Notes: a model not told the origin generated them from the letters alone. DNA of 64,000 nucleotides from Pseudomonas putida (GCF_002025705.1 NZ_CP018846.1:372001-436000), one strand, 5' to 3'; counted from the first letter of the stretch, positions 34,166 to 44,122 are shown. Numbers and translations are program-made.

Positions 34166-34557
34166 TGGTGGAGCCGGGGGGATTTGAACCCCCGTCCGCC
34201 AGTACTCCGCTGTCGGTACTACATGCTTAGCCGTGTCTACTGATTTAATCCGCAGCCGCCCGACGGGCAGGGTGCTTTGGATGAGTTGGGTAAGTTTTAG
34301 TCGCTTTGCCCCCAACGTGCTACACGACGATCCTGTTCTGTATGACAATCATTTCGGGTTTACAGGCATCCCCTGATGATTGCTGGAGCCGAAGCTACCA
34401 GGAGAGCGGGCTCAGCTGCTTACGCAGCGAGAGCGTAACCCTCGTAGTTTTCGTCATTGGCAACTATAGAAAGTTGCAACAGTGGATTTACGAGTTCTGT
34501 TACCAACTCGGCATGCACCTAGAGTTTCGCTACCGGCGTCGAATCCTGATCGGCCCC
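34166..34557 (-). ncRNA. ssrA: Transfer-messenger RNA (tmRNA)
   Basis: About 392 nt. The 5' end is GGGGCCGATCAGGATTCGAC (from 34557) and the 3' end is CCCCCCGGCTCCACCA (to 34166), forming the tRNA-Ala-like domain; the T-arm reads GGGTTCAAATCC. The internal reading frame gives the tag peptide ANDENYEGYALAA followed by TAA. It tags and releases stalled ribosomes together with SmpB, whose gene is 8 kb away. A -10 box TATACT lies at 34600-34605 on the minus strand. The terminator follows the 3' end. tmRNA 3' ends are common integration sites, and the accessory block lies on that side, but no direct repeat of the end was found. Confidence 0.95.
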
Positions 34558-34659
34558 ACACTAGCTCTTGGCTAACGCACCTTACGGCACGTGAGGCTGA
34601 GTATACGCCATTGCGCGGGCGGCGTCGACAACCGGTCCTGTCGCCCGCGCTGCGAGGGC

Positions 34660-34953
34660 TCAAGCACCGCTGCCGCCGGCTGCACCGCCGCCTTTCTCGG
34701 TCTTTTCCAGGCGCTCCAGCACCTTGCTGGTGATGGCGATGCAGTCCTTGGTGTTGCCTGCGGCCTGGGCGGACTTGGCCTTGTCGACTTGCTCGGTGAG
34801 GGCTTTGTCCAGGCCTTCGGAGGTGGCGCCGGCGGTGGCCATGCTGTCGTCGATCTTCTGCAGGTTGGTGGTGCACAGGTCATCGGCGGCGAATGCCGGC
34901 GAAGCGAGGAGGGTAGCGGCCGCGAAGAGGGCCGAAAGCGCGGTACCTTTCAT
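34660..34953 (-). CDS. Small periplasmic protein of unknown function (97 aa)
   Basis: 97 aa with AAGGAG before the ATG at 34953. It starts with a signal peptide (MKGTALSALFAAATLLASPAFA) cleaved after AFA. The mature 75 residues contain two cysteines (DDLCTTNL and TKDCIAIT) that could form a disulfide, helical Ala/Lys/Glu-rich sequence, and a Gly/Ala-rich tail. No enzymatic motif is visible. It is 102 bases downstream of the ssrA 5' end in the opposite sense to lldR-side genes and appears monocistronic. Confidence 0.7.
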   Translation of the reverse strand: MKGTALSALFAAATLLASPAFAADDLCTTNLQKIDDSMATAGATSEGLDKALTEQVDKAKSAQAAGNTKDCIAITSKVLERLEKTEKGGGAAGGSGA

Positions 34954-35085
34954 GGGTGTCTCCTTTCATGGCCGCTGGGAGGTGGGCCTATAAAGGTGGA
35001 CTGCCGGGTTTTGGCGAGGGTTCAATCGGGGTGATGGCTCGTCGACAGGGTGGTGTGTGGCGGGATGTTGCCAACGATGGGCAAT

Positions 35086-35202
35086 TGTGGGAGCGGCCTT
35101 GTGTCGCGAAAGGGCTGCGAAGCGGCCCCAGGATTTCAGCTTCGCAGCTTGCACTGCTGGGGCCGCTTTGCGGCCCTTTCGCGACACAAGGCCGCTCCCA
35201 CA
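35086..35202. repeat. REP pair (inverted)
   Basis: tgtgggagcggccttgtg … cacaaggccgctcccaca, with tcgcgaaagggctgcgaagc and its complement inward. It lies between the small periplasmic protein and dld, nine bases before the dld stop. Confidence 0.9.
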
Positions 35203-35211
35203 GGGATAACC

Positions 35212-38022
35212 TCAAATTGCGCGTGGGCGGGTGACGCGGTCTACGAGGTAGACCAGGCCGTGGTAGTCGATACCGCTATGGCTGGACAGGCCGATCTCGC
35301 AGGTGCGGCTGGTGGAGATGCCTTCGCTGCAATACTGCACCGCATCCTTCAGGCTGCGCAGCGAGTGGGCGTTGAGCTCCGGCGTGGTGAAGCCCTTGTC
35401 GCCGGCAAAGCCGCAGCAGTGAATGCCTTCCGGAATCACCACCTGCTTGCTGCAGCGGCGTGCCAGGTCGATCAGCGCCTGGCTTTCGCCCAGGTGCTGG
35501 GTGCTGCAGGTCACGTGCACGGCTACCGGCTCTTCCTGGGGGGTGAATTCCAGTTTGTCGACCAGGTGGGTACGGATGAAACGCACTGGGTCGTAGAGGT
35601 CCAGCCGGGTTTCGCCAAGGTCCTGGACCAGGCGCAAGGTGCAGGGGCTGGTGTCGCAGTAGATCGGGTCGAGGCCGCCGCGGCTGGCGTGGAGCAGGGC
35701 GTTGATCAGCTCCTGGCGCTTGTGTTCGGCCTGCTCGGGGTAGCCTTTGGAGGCGAACGGCTGGCCGCAGCAGAGGCTGTCGGCGTTGTCCGGGAACACC
35801 ACCTGGTAGCCGGCCTTTTCCAGCAGGGCGCGAGTCTTGTCGAGCAGCGAGCTTTGCTCGCGGTCGGCGTAGGCGGGGCCCATTACGCGTGACACACATG
35901 CGGCGAGGTAGACCACGCGGGGGCGGGCATCGTTGCTCGCCGGGCCGAAGTCCATGGTGCGTAATGGTTGTGGCATGGCCGGGGTCCACTGCGGCAGGCG
36001 GCCTTTGCTGGCCTTGCTCAGTGATGCGCTGAGGCGCCCGAGGCGGGGGGCGCCGAGCAGTTTGCGGGCGGTGTTGGCGGCTGTCAGGGTGAAGCGGGCG
36101 CCGCCAAGGGCGGTGTGGAAATGCTCGGCCAGCCAGTCGGCGGTCCTGGCGTGGTCGGCGGCCTGGCTGCGCAGTTTCTTCACCAGCTCGCCGGTGTTGA
36201 TGCCGACCGGGCAGCGCTGGGCACACAGGCCGGTGGCGGCGCAGGTGTCGATGCCTTGGTACTGGTAGGTTTGCAGCAGCTCGCGGGTGTCGACGCCGGC
36301 GCGTTTTTTCGCCTGGATGTCGCGCCACATGACGATGCGCTGGCGTGGGCTGAGGGTCAGGCCTTTGGAAGGGCACACCGGTTCGCAGAAACCGCACTCG
36401 ATGCACTTGTCGACGATCTCGTCGGCAGCGGGCAGCGGCTTGAGGTTTTTCAGGTGGATGTCCGGATCTTCGCTCAGCACCACGCCGGGGTTGAGAATGC
36501 CGTTGGGGTCGAGCAGGCGCTTGAGCTTCCACATCAGCTGGTAGGCGTCGTGGCCCCATTCCAGCTCCACGAATGGCGCCATGTTGCGGCCAGTACCGTG
36601 CTCGGCCTTGAGCGAACCGCCGAACTCGACGGCCACCAGTTGGGCCACGTCGTCCATGAAGGCCTGGTAGCGCGCGACTTCCTCGGCGCTGTTGAAGCCC
36701 TGGGTGAACACGAAGTGCAGGTTACCTTCCAGCGCGTGGCCGAAGATGATCGCCTCGTCGTAATGGTGCTTGTCGAACAGCTGGATCAGGCGGTTGACGC
36801 CCTCTGCCAGTTGCTCGACGGGGAAGGTGACGTCTTCGATGATCACCGTGGTGCCGGTCTGGCGCACGGCGCCGACGGCGGGGAAGGTGTCCTTGCGGAT
36901 CTTCCACAGCTGGTTGTACACGGCCGGGTCCTCGCTGAACTCGACCTTCTGCTCCAGCGGGTAGTCGGCGATCGAGGCCATCACCAGCTGCAGTTGTTCG
37001 TGCAGCAGGCTCTGGCTGGCGGCGCGGGACTCGATCAGCAGCGCGCAGGCGTTGTCCGACAGGCCTTTTACCCACAGCGGCATGCCCGGCATGTTCTGCA
37101 CCGAGCGCAGGCTGCGGCGGTCGAGCAGTTCAACGGCAGACACCGGCTGGCGCTTGAGCACGGTAACGGCGCGGCAGCAGCTTTCCACGCTGGGGAACAC
37201 CAGCAGGGCGCTGGCCTTGTGTGGGTGGTCTGGCACGGTGTTGTAGGTGACGGCGCTGATGAAGCCCAAGGTGCCTTCAGAACCGACCAGCAGGTGCTGC
37301 AGGATATCCAGCGGCTGGTCGTAGTCCACCAGTGCATTGAGTGACAGGCCGGTGGTGTTCTTCAGCCGGTATTTGTGCCGGATACGGTCGGCCAGCTCGG
37401 TGTTGGCGCGGGTTTCGCGGCCGAGGCGGGCCAGCGAGTCGAGCAGTTCGGCGTGGCTGTTGGCAAAGGCCGCAACACTGGTTGGGTCTTCGCTGTCCAG
37501 GCGGGTGCCGTCGGCCAGCACCAGGCGCAGGCCGGCGAGGGTGTGGTAGGTGTTCTGCGCGGTACCGCAGCACATGCCACTGGCGTTGTTGGCGACGATG
37601 CCGCCGATCTTGCAGGCGTTGATCGAGGCCGGGTCGGGGCCGATCTTGCGCCCGTAAGGTGCCAGCCAGGCATTGGCCTGGGCGCCGATGACGCCGGGTT
37701 GCAGGCGGATCTGTTCACCCTGGCCGCGGATTTCACGGCCGTTCCAGTTATCGCCGAGCACGATCAGCACCGAGTCGCTGATGGCTTGGCCGGACAGGCT
37801 GGTGCCCGCGGCGCGGAAGGTTACCGGCACGCGTTCGCGCTGGGCCAGTTGAATCAGCCCGACCACTTCGTCCTCGGACTCGACGCGCACCACCAGCTTG
37901 GGGATCAACCGGTAGAAGCTGGCGTCGGTGCCGAAGGCCAGGGTGGAGGTCGGGTCGTCGAAACGGCGTTCGGCGGGGATCAGGCGTTCGACATCACGCA
38001 GGAACGCAGCGGGCAGGCTCAT
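35212..38022 (-). CDS. dld: FAD/Fe-S D-lactate dehydrogenase (quinone-type)
   Basis: 936 aa from the ATG at 38022 (MSLPAAFLRD), with GAGGAG six bases upstream. The N-terminal half is a VAO-type FAD-binding domain (TFRAAGTSLSGQAISD, DPASINACKIGGIVANNASG). A central 4Fe-4S ferredoxin pair follows (CIECGFCEPVCPSKG and CAATGLCAQRCPVG), then a C-terminal CCG domain (CCGQPFASKG and CCGFAGDKG). This architecture oxidises D-lactate and passes electrons to the respiratory chain at the inner membrane. It is the third gene of lldP-lldD-dld, as in pseudomonads that use both lactate isomers. The gap to lldD is 74 bases. A YdiJ-like role on another 2-hydroxyacid is the alternative. Confidence 0.9.
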   Translation of the reverse strand: MSLPAAFLRDVERLIPAERRFDDPTSTLAFGTDASFYRLIPKLVVRVESEDEVVGLIQLAQRERVPVTFRAAGTSLSGQAISDSVLIVLGDNWNGREIRGQGEQIRLQPGVIGAQANAWLAPYGRKIGPDPASINACKIGGIVANNASGMCCGTAQNTYHTLAGLRLVLADGTRLDSEDPTSVAAFANSHAELLDSLARLGRETRANTELADRIRHKYRLKNTTGLSLNALVDYDQPLDILQHLLVGSEGTLGFISAVTYNTVPDHPHKASALLVFPSVESCCRAVTVLKRQPVSAVELLDRRSLRSVQNMPGMPLWVKGLSDNACALLIESRAASQSLLHEQLQLVMASIADYPLEQKVEFSEDPAVYNQLWKIRKDTFPAVGAVRQTGTTVIIEDVTFPVEQLAEGVNRLIQLFDKHHYDEAIIFGHALEGNLHFVFTQGFNSAEEVARYQAFMDDVAQLVAVEFGGSLKAEHGTGRNMAPFVELEWGHDAYQLMWKLKRLLDPNGILNPGVVLSEDPDIHLKNLKPLPAADEIVDKCIECGFCEPVCPSKGLTLSPRQRIVMWRDIQAKKRAGVDTRELLQTYQYQGIDTCAATGLCAQRCPVGINTGELVKKLRSQAADHARTADWLAEHFHTALGGARFTLTAANTARKLLGAPRLGRLSASLSKASKGRLPQWTPAMPQPLRTMDFGPASNDARPRVVYLAACVSRVMGPAYADREQSSLLDKTRALLEKAGYQVVFPDNADSLCCGQPFASKGYPEQAEHKRQELINALLHASRGGLDPIYCDTSPCTLRLVQDLGETRLDLYDPVRFIRTHLVDKLEFTPQEEPVAVHVTCSTQHLGESQALIDLARRCSKQVVIPEGIHCCGFAGDKGFTTPELNAHSLRSLKDAVQYCSEGISTSRTCEIGLSSHSGIDYHGLVYLVDRVTRPRAI

Positions 38023-38096
38023 GCAATCTCCTCGCGGGGCCGCGGCGTCTGGCGCGCGGCGTGCCCCGGTCATTCAGGCGGTACTGTAGAGGGCGC

Positions 38097-39242
38097 TCAG
38101 GCGCCCAGTTCGCGGACCAGCGAATCGCGGGTGATCTCGCTGATCGACTTGGCGCCGGTCAGCACCATGGCCACGCGCATTTCCTTCTCGAACAGTTCGA
38201 GCAGGTTTTTCACTCCGGCCTGGCCATGCACGGCCAGGGCCCACAGGAAGGCGCGGCCGATCAGCACGGTGTCGGCGCCGAGGGCGATCATGCGCACCAC
38301 GTCGAGGCCGCTGCGGATGCCGGAGTCGGCGAGGATCTTCAGGTCACCTTTGACGGCATCGGCAATCGCCGGCAGGGCGCGGGCGCTGGACAACACGCCG
38401 TCGAGCTGGCGGCCGCCGTGGTTGGACACGACGATGCCGTCGGCGCCGAACTTGACCGCATCACGGGCGTCATCGGCGTCGAGGATGCCCTTGATGATCA
38501 TCGGGCCGTCCCAGAATTCGCGGATCCACTCCAGGTCCTTCCACGAGATCGACGGGTCGAAGTTGTTGCCCAGCCAGCCGATGTAGTCGGCCAGGCCCGT
38601 TGGGTTGCCACGGTATTTGGAGATGTTGCCCAGATCATGCGGGCGGCCCATCACGCCAACGTCCCACGCCCACTCGGGGTGAGTCATGGCCTGCAGCACG
38701 CGGCGCATCGGGCCGTTCGCACCGCTCATGCCGGAGTGGGCATCGCGGTAGCGGGCACCGGGTACCGGCATGTCGACGGTGAATACCAGGGTCTTCACGC
38801 CGGCGGCCTTGGCCCGCTCCAGGGCGTTGCGCATGAAGCCGCGGTCCTTGAGCACGTACAGCTGGAACCACATCGGCCGGTCGATGGCTGGGGCCACTTC
38901 TTCGATCGGGCACACCGACACCGTCGACATGGTGAACGGAATGCCGTGGGCCGCTGCCGCGCGCGCCGCCTGCACTTCGCCACGGCGGGCGTACATGCCG
39001 GTGAGGCCGACCGGGGCCAGGGCCACGGGCATGCTCAGGGTTTCGTCGAAGAGCTTGGTTTCGAGGCTGAGCGCGGACATGTTCTTCAGCACGCGCTGGC
39101 GCAGGGCGATGCTGGCCAGGTCCGAGACGTTGTGGCGCAGGGTGTGCTCGGCGTAGGCGCCGCCGTCGGCGTAGTGGAAGAGGAACGGGGGCAGCTTGCG
39201 TTGGGCCGCGGCGCGATAGTCGGTGGAGGCGGAAATGATCAT
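38097..39242 (-). CDS. lldD: FMN-dependent L-lactate dehydrogenase
   Basis: 381 aa, the standard LldD length. The alpha-hydroxyacid oxidase fold is clear: [17 protein letters not shown] at the start, [12 protein letters not shown] in the barrel, [15 protein letters not shown], and the catalytic His-FMN segment [11 protein letters not shown] followed by [11 protein letters not shown] and GRAFLWALA. It oxidises L-lactate to pyruvate with quinone as acceptor on the inner membrane. It is the middle gene of the lactate operon, under the divergent LldR and its operator. The start ATG is at 39240-39242. Confidence 0.96.
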   Translation of the reverse strand: MIISASTDYRAAAQRKLPPFLFHYADGGAYAEHTLRHNVSDLASIALRQRVLKNMSALSLETKLFDETLSMPVALAPVGLTGMYARRGEVQAARAAAAHGIPFTMSTVSVCPIEEVAPAIDRPMWFQLYVLKDRGFMRNALERAKAAGVKTLVFTVDMPVPGARYRDAHSGMSGANGPMRRVLQAMTHPEWAWDVGVMGRPHDLGNISKYRGNPTGLADYIGWLGNNFDPSISWKDLEWIREFWDGPMIIKGILDADDARDAVKFGADGIVVSNHGGRQLDGVLSSARALPAIADAVKGDLKILADSGIRSGLDVVRMIALGADTVLIGRAFLWALAVHGQAGVKNLLELFEKEMRVAMVLTGAKSISEITRDSLVRELGA

Positions 39243-39305
39243 GGATTCTCGCAGCGTGGGTTGAAGGAGATGCCGGGCGCGTCACGGCGCCCGGCCCCTT
39301 TCACT

Positions 39306-40976
39306 TTAGTGATGAACCAGCATGCCGGTCAGCCAATAGGCCTGGATCAAGGTGATCAGGCCGACGATGGTGGCGAAGAACAGGCTGTGCTTGACGGTGA
39401 AGCGGAACAGGTCGGATTCCTTGCCGACCAGGCCGGTGGCGGCGCAGGCCACGGCGATCGACTGTGGCGAGATCATCTTGCCAGTCACGCCGCCGCTGGT
39501 GTTGGCCGCGACCAGCAAGGTGTCGTTGACCCCGATCTGGTGCGCGGTGGTGGCCTGCAGCGAGCTGAACAGGGCGTTGGACGAGGTGTCGGAACCGGTC
39601 AGGAACACGCCCAGCCAGCCGAGGAACGGCGAGAAGAACGGGAATGCGGCGCCAGTGCCGGCCAGGACCAGAGCCATGGTCGAAGACATGCCCGAGTAGT
39701 TGGTGACGAAGGCGAAGGCCAGCACCATGCCGATCGACAGGATTGGCCAGCGCAGTTCCCAGAAGGTCTCTTTGAAAGTGGTCAGACCAGTTTTGAAATT
39801 GATCTTCAGTACGGCCATGGAAATCAGCGCCGAAAGGAAGATCGCGGTACCGGTGGCGGAGATCGGGTCAAGCTTGAACACCGCAGGCATGGCGGTTGGC
39901 GCGGTGACGATCGGCGCGGTCTTGATCACCAGCTGGTCGAGGTGCGGGATGGCGAAGTTGAACACGAAGTTGTACATCGCGCCGCCCGGGGCGAAGGCCG
40001 CCTTGAACGGTTTCAGGGTCCAGATGGTGACCAGTACGGTGAGGATCAGGAACGGCGACCAGGCCTTGAAGATCTCGCCGAAGCTGTATGGGGTTGGCTG
40101 GCTGCCGCTCGGCTGCACCACGGCGGCGCCGACGCTGCCTTTGGCTTCGCTGAACGAGCGCTTGGGCTGCCAGACTTTGAGGAACAGGGTCAGGCAGATC
40201 AGGCTGGCCAGGGCCGAGGTGATGTCGGGCAGTTCTGGGCCGATGAAGTTCGAGGTGAAGTACTGGGTCACGGCGAAGCTCAAGCCGGCGACCAGGGCTG
40301 CGGGCCAGGTTTCTTTCACACCGCGCAGGCCGTCCATCATGAACACCAGCCAGAACGGTACGAACAGCGACAGCAGCGGCAGCTGGCGGCCGGTCATGGC
40401 GCCGATGTGGAAGGCGTCGATGCCGGTGACCTGGCCGGCCACGATGATCGGGATGCCCAGGGCGCCGAAGGCCACCGGTGCGGTGTTGGCGATCAGGCAC
40501 AGGCCGGCGGCGTACAGCGGGTTGAAGCCCAGGCCCACCAGCAGTGCGGCAGTGATGGCCACCGGGGCGCCGAAGCCGGCCGCGCCTTCGAGGAAGGCAC
40601 CGAAGCAGAAGCCGATCAGCAGCACCTGCAGGCGCTGGTCGTCGGTGATCGACAGCACCGAGCTGCGGATGACTTCGAACTGGCCGCTCTTGACCGTGAG
40701 TTTGTAGAGGAACACCGCGGCAACGATGATCCAGGCAATCGGCCAGAGGCCGTAAAGGAAGCCATAACCTGCGGCAGCCAGGGCCATGTCGACAGGCATC
40801 TGGAAGGCGAAGATCGCTACCAGGATCGACAGGGCAAGGGTGATGCTGCCAGCCACGTGGCCTTTGAGGCGGAACACGGCCAGGGCCAGGAAGAAGAACA
40901 CGATAGGGATGACCGCCGCCAGTGCGGACAGGCCGAGACTACCAAGCGGGGTATAGAGTTGTTGCCAGGTTTGCAT
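39306..40976 (-). CDS. lldP: L-lactate permease
   Basis: 556 aa with about 13-14 membrane segments, typical of the LctP family. Family features include [22 protein letters not shown] at the start, [29 protein letters not shown], and [22 protein letters not shown] with [24 protein letters not shown] near the end. It imports lactate (and glycolate) with protons. It is the first gene of the lldP-lldD-dld operon; the LldR operator lies 46 bases upstream of its ATG. Confidence 0.96.
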   Translation of the reverse strand: MQTWQQLYTPLGSLGLSALAAVIPIVFFFLALAVFRLKGHVAGSITLALSILVAIFAFQMPVDMALAAAGYGFLYGLWPIAWIIVAAVFLYKLTVKSGQFEVIRSSVLSITDDQRLQVLLIGFCFGAFLEGAAGFGAPVAITAALLVGLGFNPLYAAGLCLIANTAPVAFGALGIPIIVAGQVTGIDAFHIGAMTGRQLPLLSLFVPFWLVFMMDGLRGVKETWPAALVAGLSFAVTQYFTSNFIGPELPDITSALASLICLTLFLKVWQPKRSFSEAKGSVGAAVVQPSGSQPTPYSFGEIFKAWSPFLILTVLVTIWTLKPFKAAFAPGGAMYNFVFNFAIPHLDQLVIKTAPIVTAPTAMPAVFKLDPISATGTAIFLSALISMAVLKINFKTGLTTFKETFWELRWPILSIGMVLAFAFVTNYSGMSSTMALVLAGTGAAFPFFSPFLGWLGVFLTGSDTSSNALFSSLQATTAHQIGVNDTLLVAANTSGGVTGKMISPQSIAVACAATGLVGKESDLFRFTVKHSLFFATIVGLITLIQAYWLTGMLVHH

Positions 40977-41021
40977 ATGGGGTGGCCCCTAATTGTTGTT
41001 GGTCAGGCACTGGCATTGGAT

Positions 41022-41038
41022 AATTGGTAAGACCAATT
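41022..41038. promoter_or_regulatory. LldR operator
   Basis: The perfect 17-base palindrome AATTGGT-AAG-ACCAATT lies in the lldP-lldR intergenic region. It matches the TTGGT-N3-ACCAA type site known for LldR/PdhR-like FadR-subfamily regulators. Confidence 0.85.
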
Positions 41039-41232
41039 TACAATGGCTGGTCGCTAGGTTAAAAGCGCTGTCGTGGGTGTGTCAATTTGTCCCGTGCAAA
41101 ACTTTGGTCGTGGGTCGATGAACGGGCAGCTGCTTGCTTGCGAAAACCGTCGGCTGATGCGTGCTGGCGCGGCGCGGATCGGCGAGAATAGACGCCCCCT
41201 GAAATTGGCTGGGGGTTTGTGGAGAGCATGTG

Positions 41233-42000
41233 ATGGTTTTTGATCAGGTCCGCCAACGGCGCCTGTCCGACGACATCGTCGATCGGTTGGAAGGGATGAT
41301 TCTGGAAGGCACGCTGACCTCCGGGCAGCGGCTGCCGGCCGAGCGCGTCCTGGCCGAACAGTTCGGTGTGTCGCGCCCGTCACTGCGTGAGGCGATCCAG
41401 AAGCTGGTGGCCAAGGGGCTGCTGGTAAGCCGCCAGGGCGGCGGCAATTATGTGGCCGAATCGCTCGGCTCGACCTTCAGCGACCCGTTGCTGCAGTTGC
41501 TTGAGCACAGTGCAGAAGCGCAGCGCGACCTGCTGGAGTTCCGCCATACCCTGGAGGCGTCATGCGCCTACTACGCGGCCCAGCGTGCTACCGAACCGGA
41601 TCGTGCGCGGCTGAAGGCAGCGTTCGATACCTTGCAGGACTGCTATGCGCGCGCTGACGAGGTGACGCGGGCAGAGGAGGGCGCGGCCGATGCGCGTTTC
41701 CACCTGGCGATTGCCGAGGCCAGCCATAACGCGGTGTTGCTGCATACGATTCGTGGCTTGTTCGACCTGCTCAAGCGCAACGTGGTGACCAACATTGGTG
41801 GCATGTATCAGCAGCGTACGGAAACACGCGACATGCTGATCAGTCAGCACCGCGAGTTGTACCAGGCGATTGTCGAGGGCAGGGCGGAGGAGGCGCGGGA
41901 GGTGTCCAGCCGGCACATTCTGTATGTGCAGGAGGTGCTGGAAGAGGCGCAGGACGAGGCGCAACGGGTGGCGCGGGCGGAGCGGCGCAGCGGGCGTTGA
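41233..42000 (+). CDS. lldR: Lactate-responsive GntR/FadR regulator
   Basis: 255 aa from ATG 41233, with GGAG eight bases upstream (GTG 41230 is also in frame). The N-terminal winged helix reads LTSGQRLPAERVLAEQFGVSRPSLREAIQKLVAKGLLVSRQGGGNYV. The C-terminal FCD domain has RFHLAIAEASHN and ISQHRELYQAIVEG with the usual metal-binding His residues. It is divergent from lldP and is expected to repress the lld operon until lactate binds, using the palindrome at 41022. The 3' end is Gly/Glu/Arg-rich, and a REP pair follows after 30 bases. Confidence 0.93.
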   Translation: MVFDQVRQRRLSDDIVDRLEGMILEGTLTSGQRLPAERVLAEQFGVSRPSLREAIQKLVAKGLLVSRQGGGNYVAESLGSTFSDPLLQLLEHSAEAQRDLLEFRHTLEASCAYYAAQRATEPDRARLKAAFDTLQDCYARADEVTRAEEGAADARFHLAIAEASHNAVLLHTIRGLFDLLKRNVVTNIGGMYQQRTETRDMLISQHRELYQAIVEGRAEEAREVSSRHILYVQEVLEEAQDEAQRVARAERRSGR

Positions 42001-42030
42001 GCGCACGTGCTTCAGGCTGAGCGCAGCTTT

Positions 42031-42147
42031 TGTAGGAGCGGCCTTGTGTCGCGAATGGGCTGCGAAGCGGCCCCAGGATTTCAGCTTCGCAGCTGAATTA
42101 CCCGGGGCCGCTCTGCGGCCCTTTCGCGACACAAGGCCGCTCCTACA
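42031..42147. repeat. REP pair (inverted)
   Basis: tgtaggagcggccttgtg … cacaaggccgctcctaca with inner tcgcgaatggg/ccctttcgcga arms. It lies between the convergent lldR and smpB. Confidence 0.9.
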
Positions 42148-42163
42148 GCGGCCGGGGCCAGGA

Positions 42164-42646
42164 TTACTCTTCCTTGCCCTTGTTCCGCACCGCACGCTGC
42201 AGCTCGCGGTTGGAGTCGCGTTCGCGCATGGTGTCGCGCTTGTCGAACTCCTTCTTGCCCTTGCCAAGCGCGATCTCGCACTTGATCAGGTGCTTGCTCC
42301 AGTACAGCGCCAGGGCCACGCAGGTGTAGCCCTTTTGCGCCACGGCAGCTTCCACGCGCTCGAGCTCGCGCTTGTTCAGCAGCAGCTTGCGGGTGCGCAT
42401 GGGGTCGGCAATGACGTGGGTGCTGGCGGTGTTCAGCGGGGTGATGTGGCTGCCGAACAGCCAGGCTTCGCCATCCTTGAGCAGCACGTAGCTGTCGGTC
42501 AGGTGCGCTTTGCCGGCCCGCAGGCTCTTTACTTCCCAACCGGACAGGACCAGCCCGGCCTCGAACTTGTGTTCGATGAAGTAATCGTGTCGCGCTTTCT
42601 TGTTCTGCGCGATGGTCCCGGTCGGATGTTTCTTTTGTTTAGCCAT
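42164..42646 (-). CDS. smpB: SsrA-binding protein
   Basis: 160 aa, normal SmpB size. Diagnostic sequence includes ATG-start [24 protein letters not shown], then [36 protein letters not shown] and a basic C-terminal tail ([16 protein letters not shown]). It binds tmRNA and is required for trans-translation on stalled ribosomes; the ssrA gene is in the same window at 34166-34557. It is divergent from ratA. Confidence 0.97.
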   Translation of the reverse strand: MAKQKKHPTGTIAQNKKARHDYFIEHKFEAGLVLSGWEVKSLRAGKAHLTDSYVLLKDGEAWLFGSHITPLNTASTHVIADPMRTRKLLLNKRELERVEAAVAQKGYTCVALALYWSKHLIKCEIALGKGKKEFDKRDTMRERDSNRELQRAVRNKGKEE

Positions 42647-42809
42647 AGGGGCGGCATTATAGGCAAGTCATCGCGCGGTCGGCTATGGGATTTCGGTGTG
42701 CTTGAGCCACTGCAATGAATACCGGACAATACAAGGCCTGTTCTATGCACAGAACCTGTTTTCGGCACGCTGCGAAGCGCCGCCACCCAGCCTTGGAAGT
42801 GATGCCTGG

Positions 42810-43244
42810 ATGACTACCCATATTCAACGCTCCGCCCTGCTGCCGTACCCTGCCCAGGCACTCTACGATCTGGTCAACGACGTGGCCAGCTACCCTGAAT
42901 TCCTGCCTTGGTGCTCGGCGTCGACGGTGATCGAGGCCAGTGACACGCACATGCGTGCGAAGCTGGAAGTGGCCAAGGGCGGCATGAGCCAGCAGTTCGT
43001 CACAAGCAATGTGCTGGTGCCGGGGCAGTCCATCGAGATGAACCTGGAAGAGGGGCCGTTTACCCAGCTGCATGGCCTGTGGGTGTTCAAGCCGCTCGGT
43101 GAAAAAGCCTGCAAGATCAGCCTCGACCTGACTTTCGACTATGCCGGTGCGCTGGTGCGCGCCACGCTGGGGCCGCTGTTCAACCAGGCGGCCAATACCC
43201 TGGTGGATGCCTTCTGCCAGCGTGCCAAGCAGCTCAATGGTTAA
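42810..43244 (+). CDS. ratA: Ribosome-association START-like protein RatA/PasT
   Basis: 144 aa from ATG 42810, which gives the usual MTTHIQRSALLPYPAQALYDLV start; an upstream in-frame open stretch has no ribosome site. START/polyketide-cyclase fold motifs are YPEFLPWCSASTVIE, the MSQQFVT strand and the GPFTQLHGLWVFKPLG segment. The E. coli homologue interferes with 70S formation or supports persistence (PasT), and human COQ10 proteins are relatives. Its stop overlaps the start of the rnfH-type gene by eight bases, matching the ratA-ratB order of enterobacteria. Confidence 0.93.
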   Translation: MTTHIQRSALLPYPAQALYDLVNDVASYPEFLPWCSASTVIEASDTHMRAKLEVAKGGMSQQFVTSNVLVPGQSIEMNLEEGPFTQLHGLWVFKPLGEKACKISLDLTFDYAGALVRATLGPLFNQAANTLVDAFCQRAKQLNG

Positions 43245-43527
43245 CGTCGAGGTGGCCTACGCCACGGCGGAGCGCCAGTGGCTGTTGGCCTGTGAAGTGC
43301 CGGATGGGGTTAGCGTGCGCGAAGCGCTGCGCCTGTCCGGGATTGCCGGGCAAGTCGGCGGGCTGGATATCGAGCAATGCCCTGTAGGCATTTTCGGCAA
43401 AGTGATTGCGGATGCGCACGAGCGCCTGGTCGAGGAAGGGGACCGCCTGGAAATCTACCGGCCTCTGCTGCTCGACCCGGTCGAGGCGCGCAGGCAGCGG
43501 GCGGCACAGGCCAAGGCCAAGCGCTAG
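43237..43527 (+). CDS. RnfH-family (UPF0125/RatB) ubiquitin-like protein
   Basis: 96 aa from ATG 43237, inside the end of ratA. The beta-grasp sequence VNVEVAYATAERQWLLACEVPDG begins the fold and DRLEIYRPLLLDPVEARRQRA ends it, both standard for UPF0125. Despite the RnfH name the protein is not part of the Rnf complex in this context. It pairs with RatA as a putative partner. A perfect bidirectional terminator follows 18 bases after the stop. Confidence 0.92.
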   Translation: MVNVEVAYATAERQWLLACEVPDGVSVREALRLSGIAGQVGGLDIEQCPVGIFGKVIADAHERLVEEGDRLEIYRPLLLDPVEARRQRAAQAKAKR

Positions 43528-43545
43528 CTGATCTGGCTGGCAATA

Positions 43546-43575
43546 AAAAGCCCGGACCATGGTCCGGGCTTTTTC
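43546..43575. terminator. Bidirectional rho-independent terminator
   Basis: AAAAAGCCCGGACC and GGTCCGGGCTTTTT are perfect complements around AT. It serves the convergent ratA-rnfH unit and bamE. Confidence 0.95.
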
Positions 43576-43588
43576 ATCTGGCCGGCAA

Positions 43589-44122
43589 TTACTGCGGCGA
43601 GGTTTCCAGTGGCGCTGGCGTCGGGACCGGGGTGGTCTCGATGGTATCGATCTCGCGCTGGATGGACTCTTCCGTCGAGCCTGGTTTGGCTGGTTTTTCA
43701 ACCGGCTGCGGCTTGGCCTGCTCTGGCTGGGCTTCCGGGCTGACCGTGGTGGTGTTGCTGCCACCGAGGATTTCCTGGTCGCGGCTCACGCCTGGCATGA
43801 AGTCACCCGACAGGCTGACCAGTTGGTCGCTGTCGTTGAAGAAGATGCTCATGCGTTCCTGCTGGCGTTTGCCGCCACCCGGTTGCAGGCTGTACAGGTA
43901 ATCCCAACGGTTGGTGTTGAACGTATCCTGCAGCAGCGGGTTGCCCATGATAAACCTTACTTGCCGACGGGTCATTCCGGGGCGTAATTGGTCTATCATG
44001 TCTTGCGTGACGACATTGCCCTGCTGGATGTCGATTTTGTAAACCCCGGGAAACGAGCAACCGGCGAGTGCGAGCAGTCCCGCGAGGGCGAGGCTGTTTA
44101 GCAAGAGCTTGGTGTTTTGCAT
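43589..44122 (-). CDS. bamE: Outer-membrane assembly lipoprotein BamE (OmlA/SmpA)
   Basis: 177 aa from the ATG at 44120-44122 ([11 protein letters not shown]). A lipoprotein signal with lipobox LAGC at about residues 18-21 follows. The BamE core is [36 protein letters not shown] and [11 protein letters not shown]. The last 55 residues are a Pro/Glu/Thr-rich low-complexity tail ([20 protein letters not shown]), longer than in E. coli and typical of Pseudomonas OmlA. It is part of the BAM complex that inserts beta-barrels in the outer membrane. It is divergent from fur, with a 97-base shared promoter region, the classic omlA-fur arrangement. Confidence 0.95.
   Translation of the reverse strand: MQNTKLLLNSLALAGLLALAGCSFPGVYKIDIQQGNVVTQDMIDQLRPGMTRRQVRFIMGNPLLQDTFNTNRWDYLYSLQPGGGKRQQERMSIFFNDSDQLVSLSGDFMPGVSRDQEILGGSNTTTVSPEAQPEQAKPQPVEKPAKPGSTEESIQREIDTIETTPVPTPAPLETSPQ

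Noticed and set aside
34142..34876. Several short ORFs over 34142-34876
   Set aside because: They lie in the tmRNA gene or antisense to the signal-peptide protein, with no ribosome sites.
38061..41030. A 989-aa open frame on the + strand across lldD and lldP
   Set aside because: It is antisense to two complete, well-supported lactate genes and rich in Gly/His/Gln runs typical of shadow frames.
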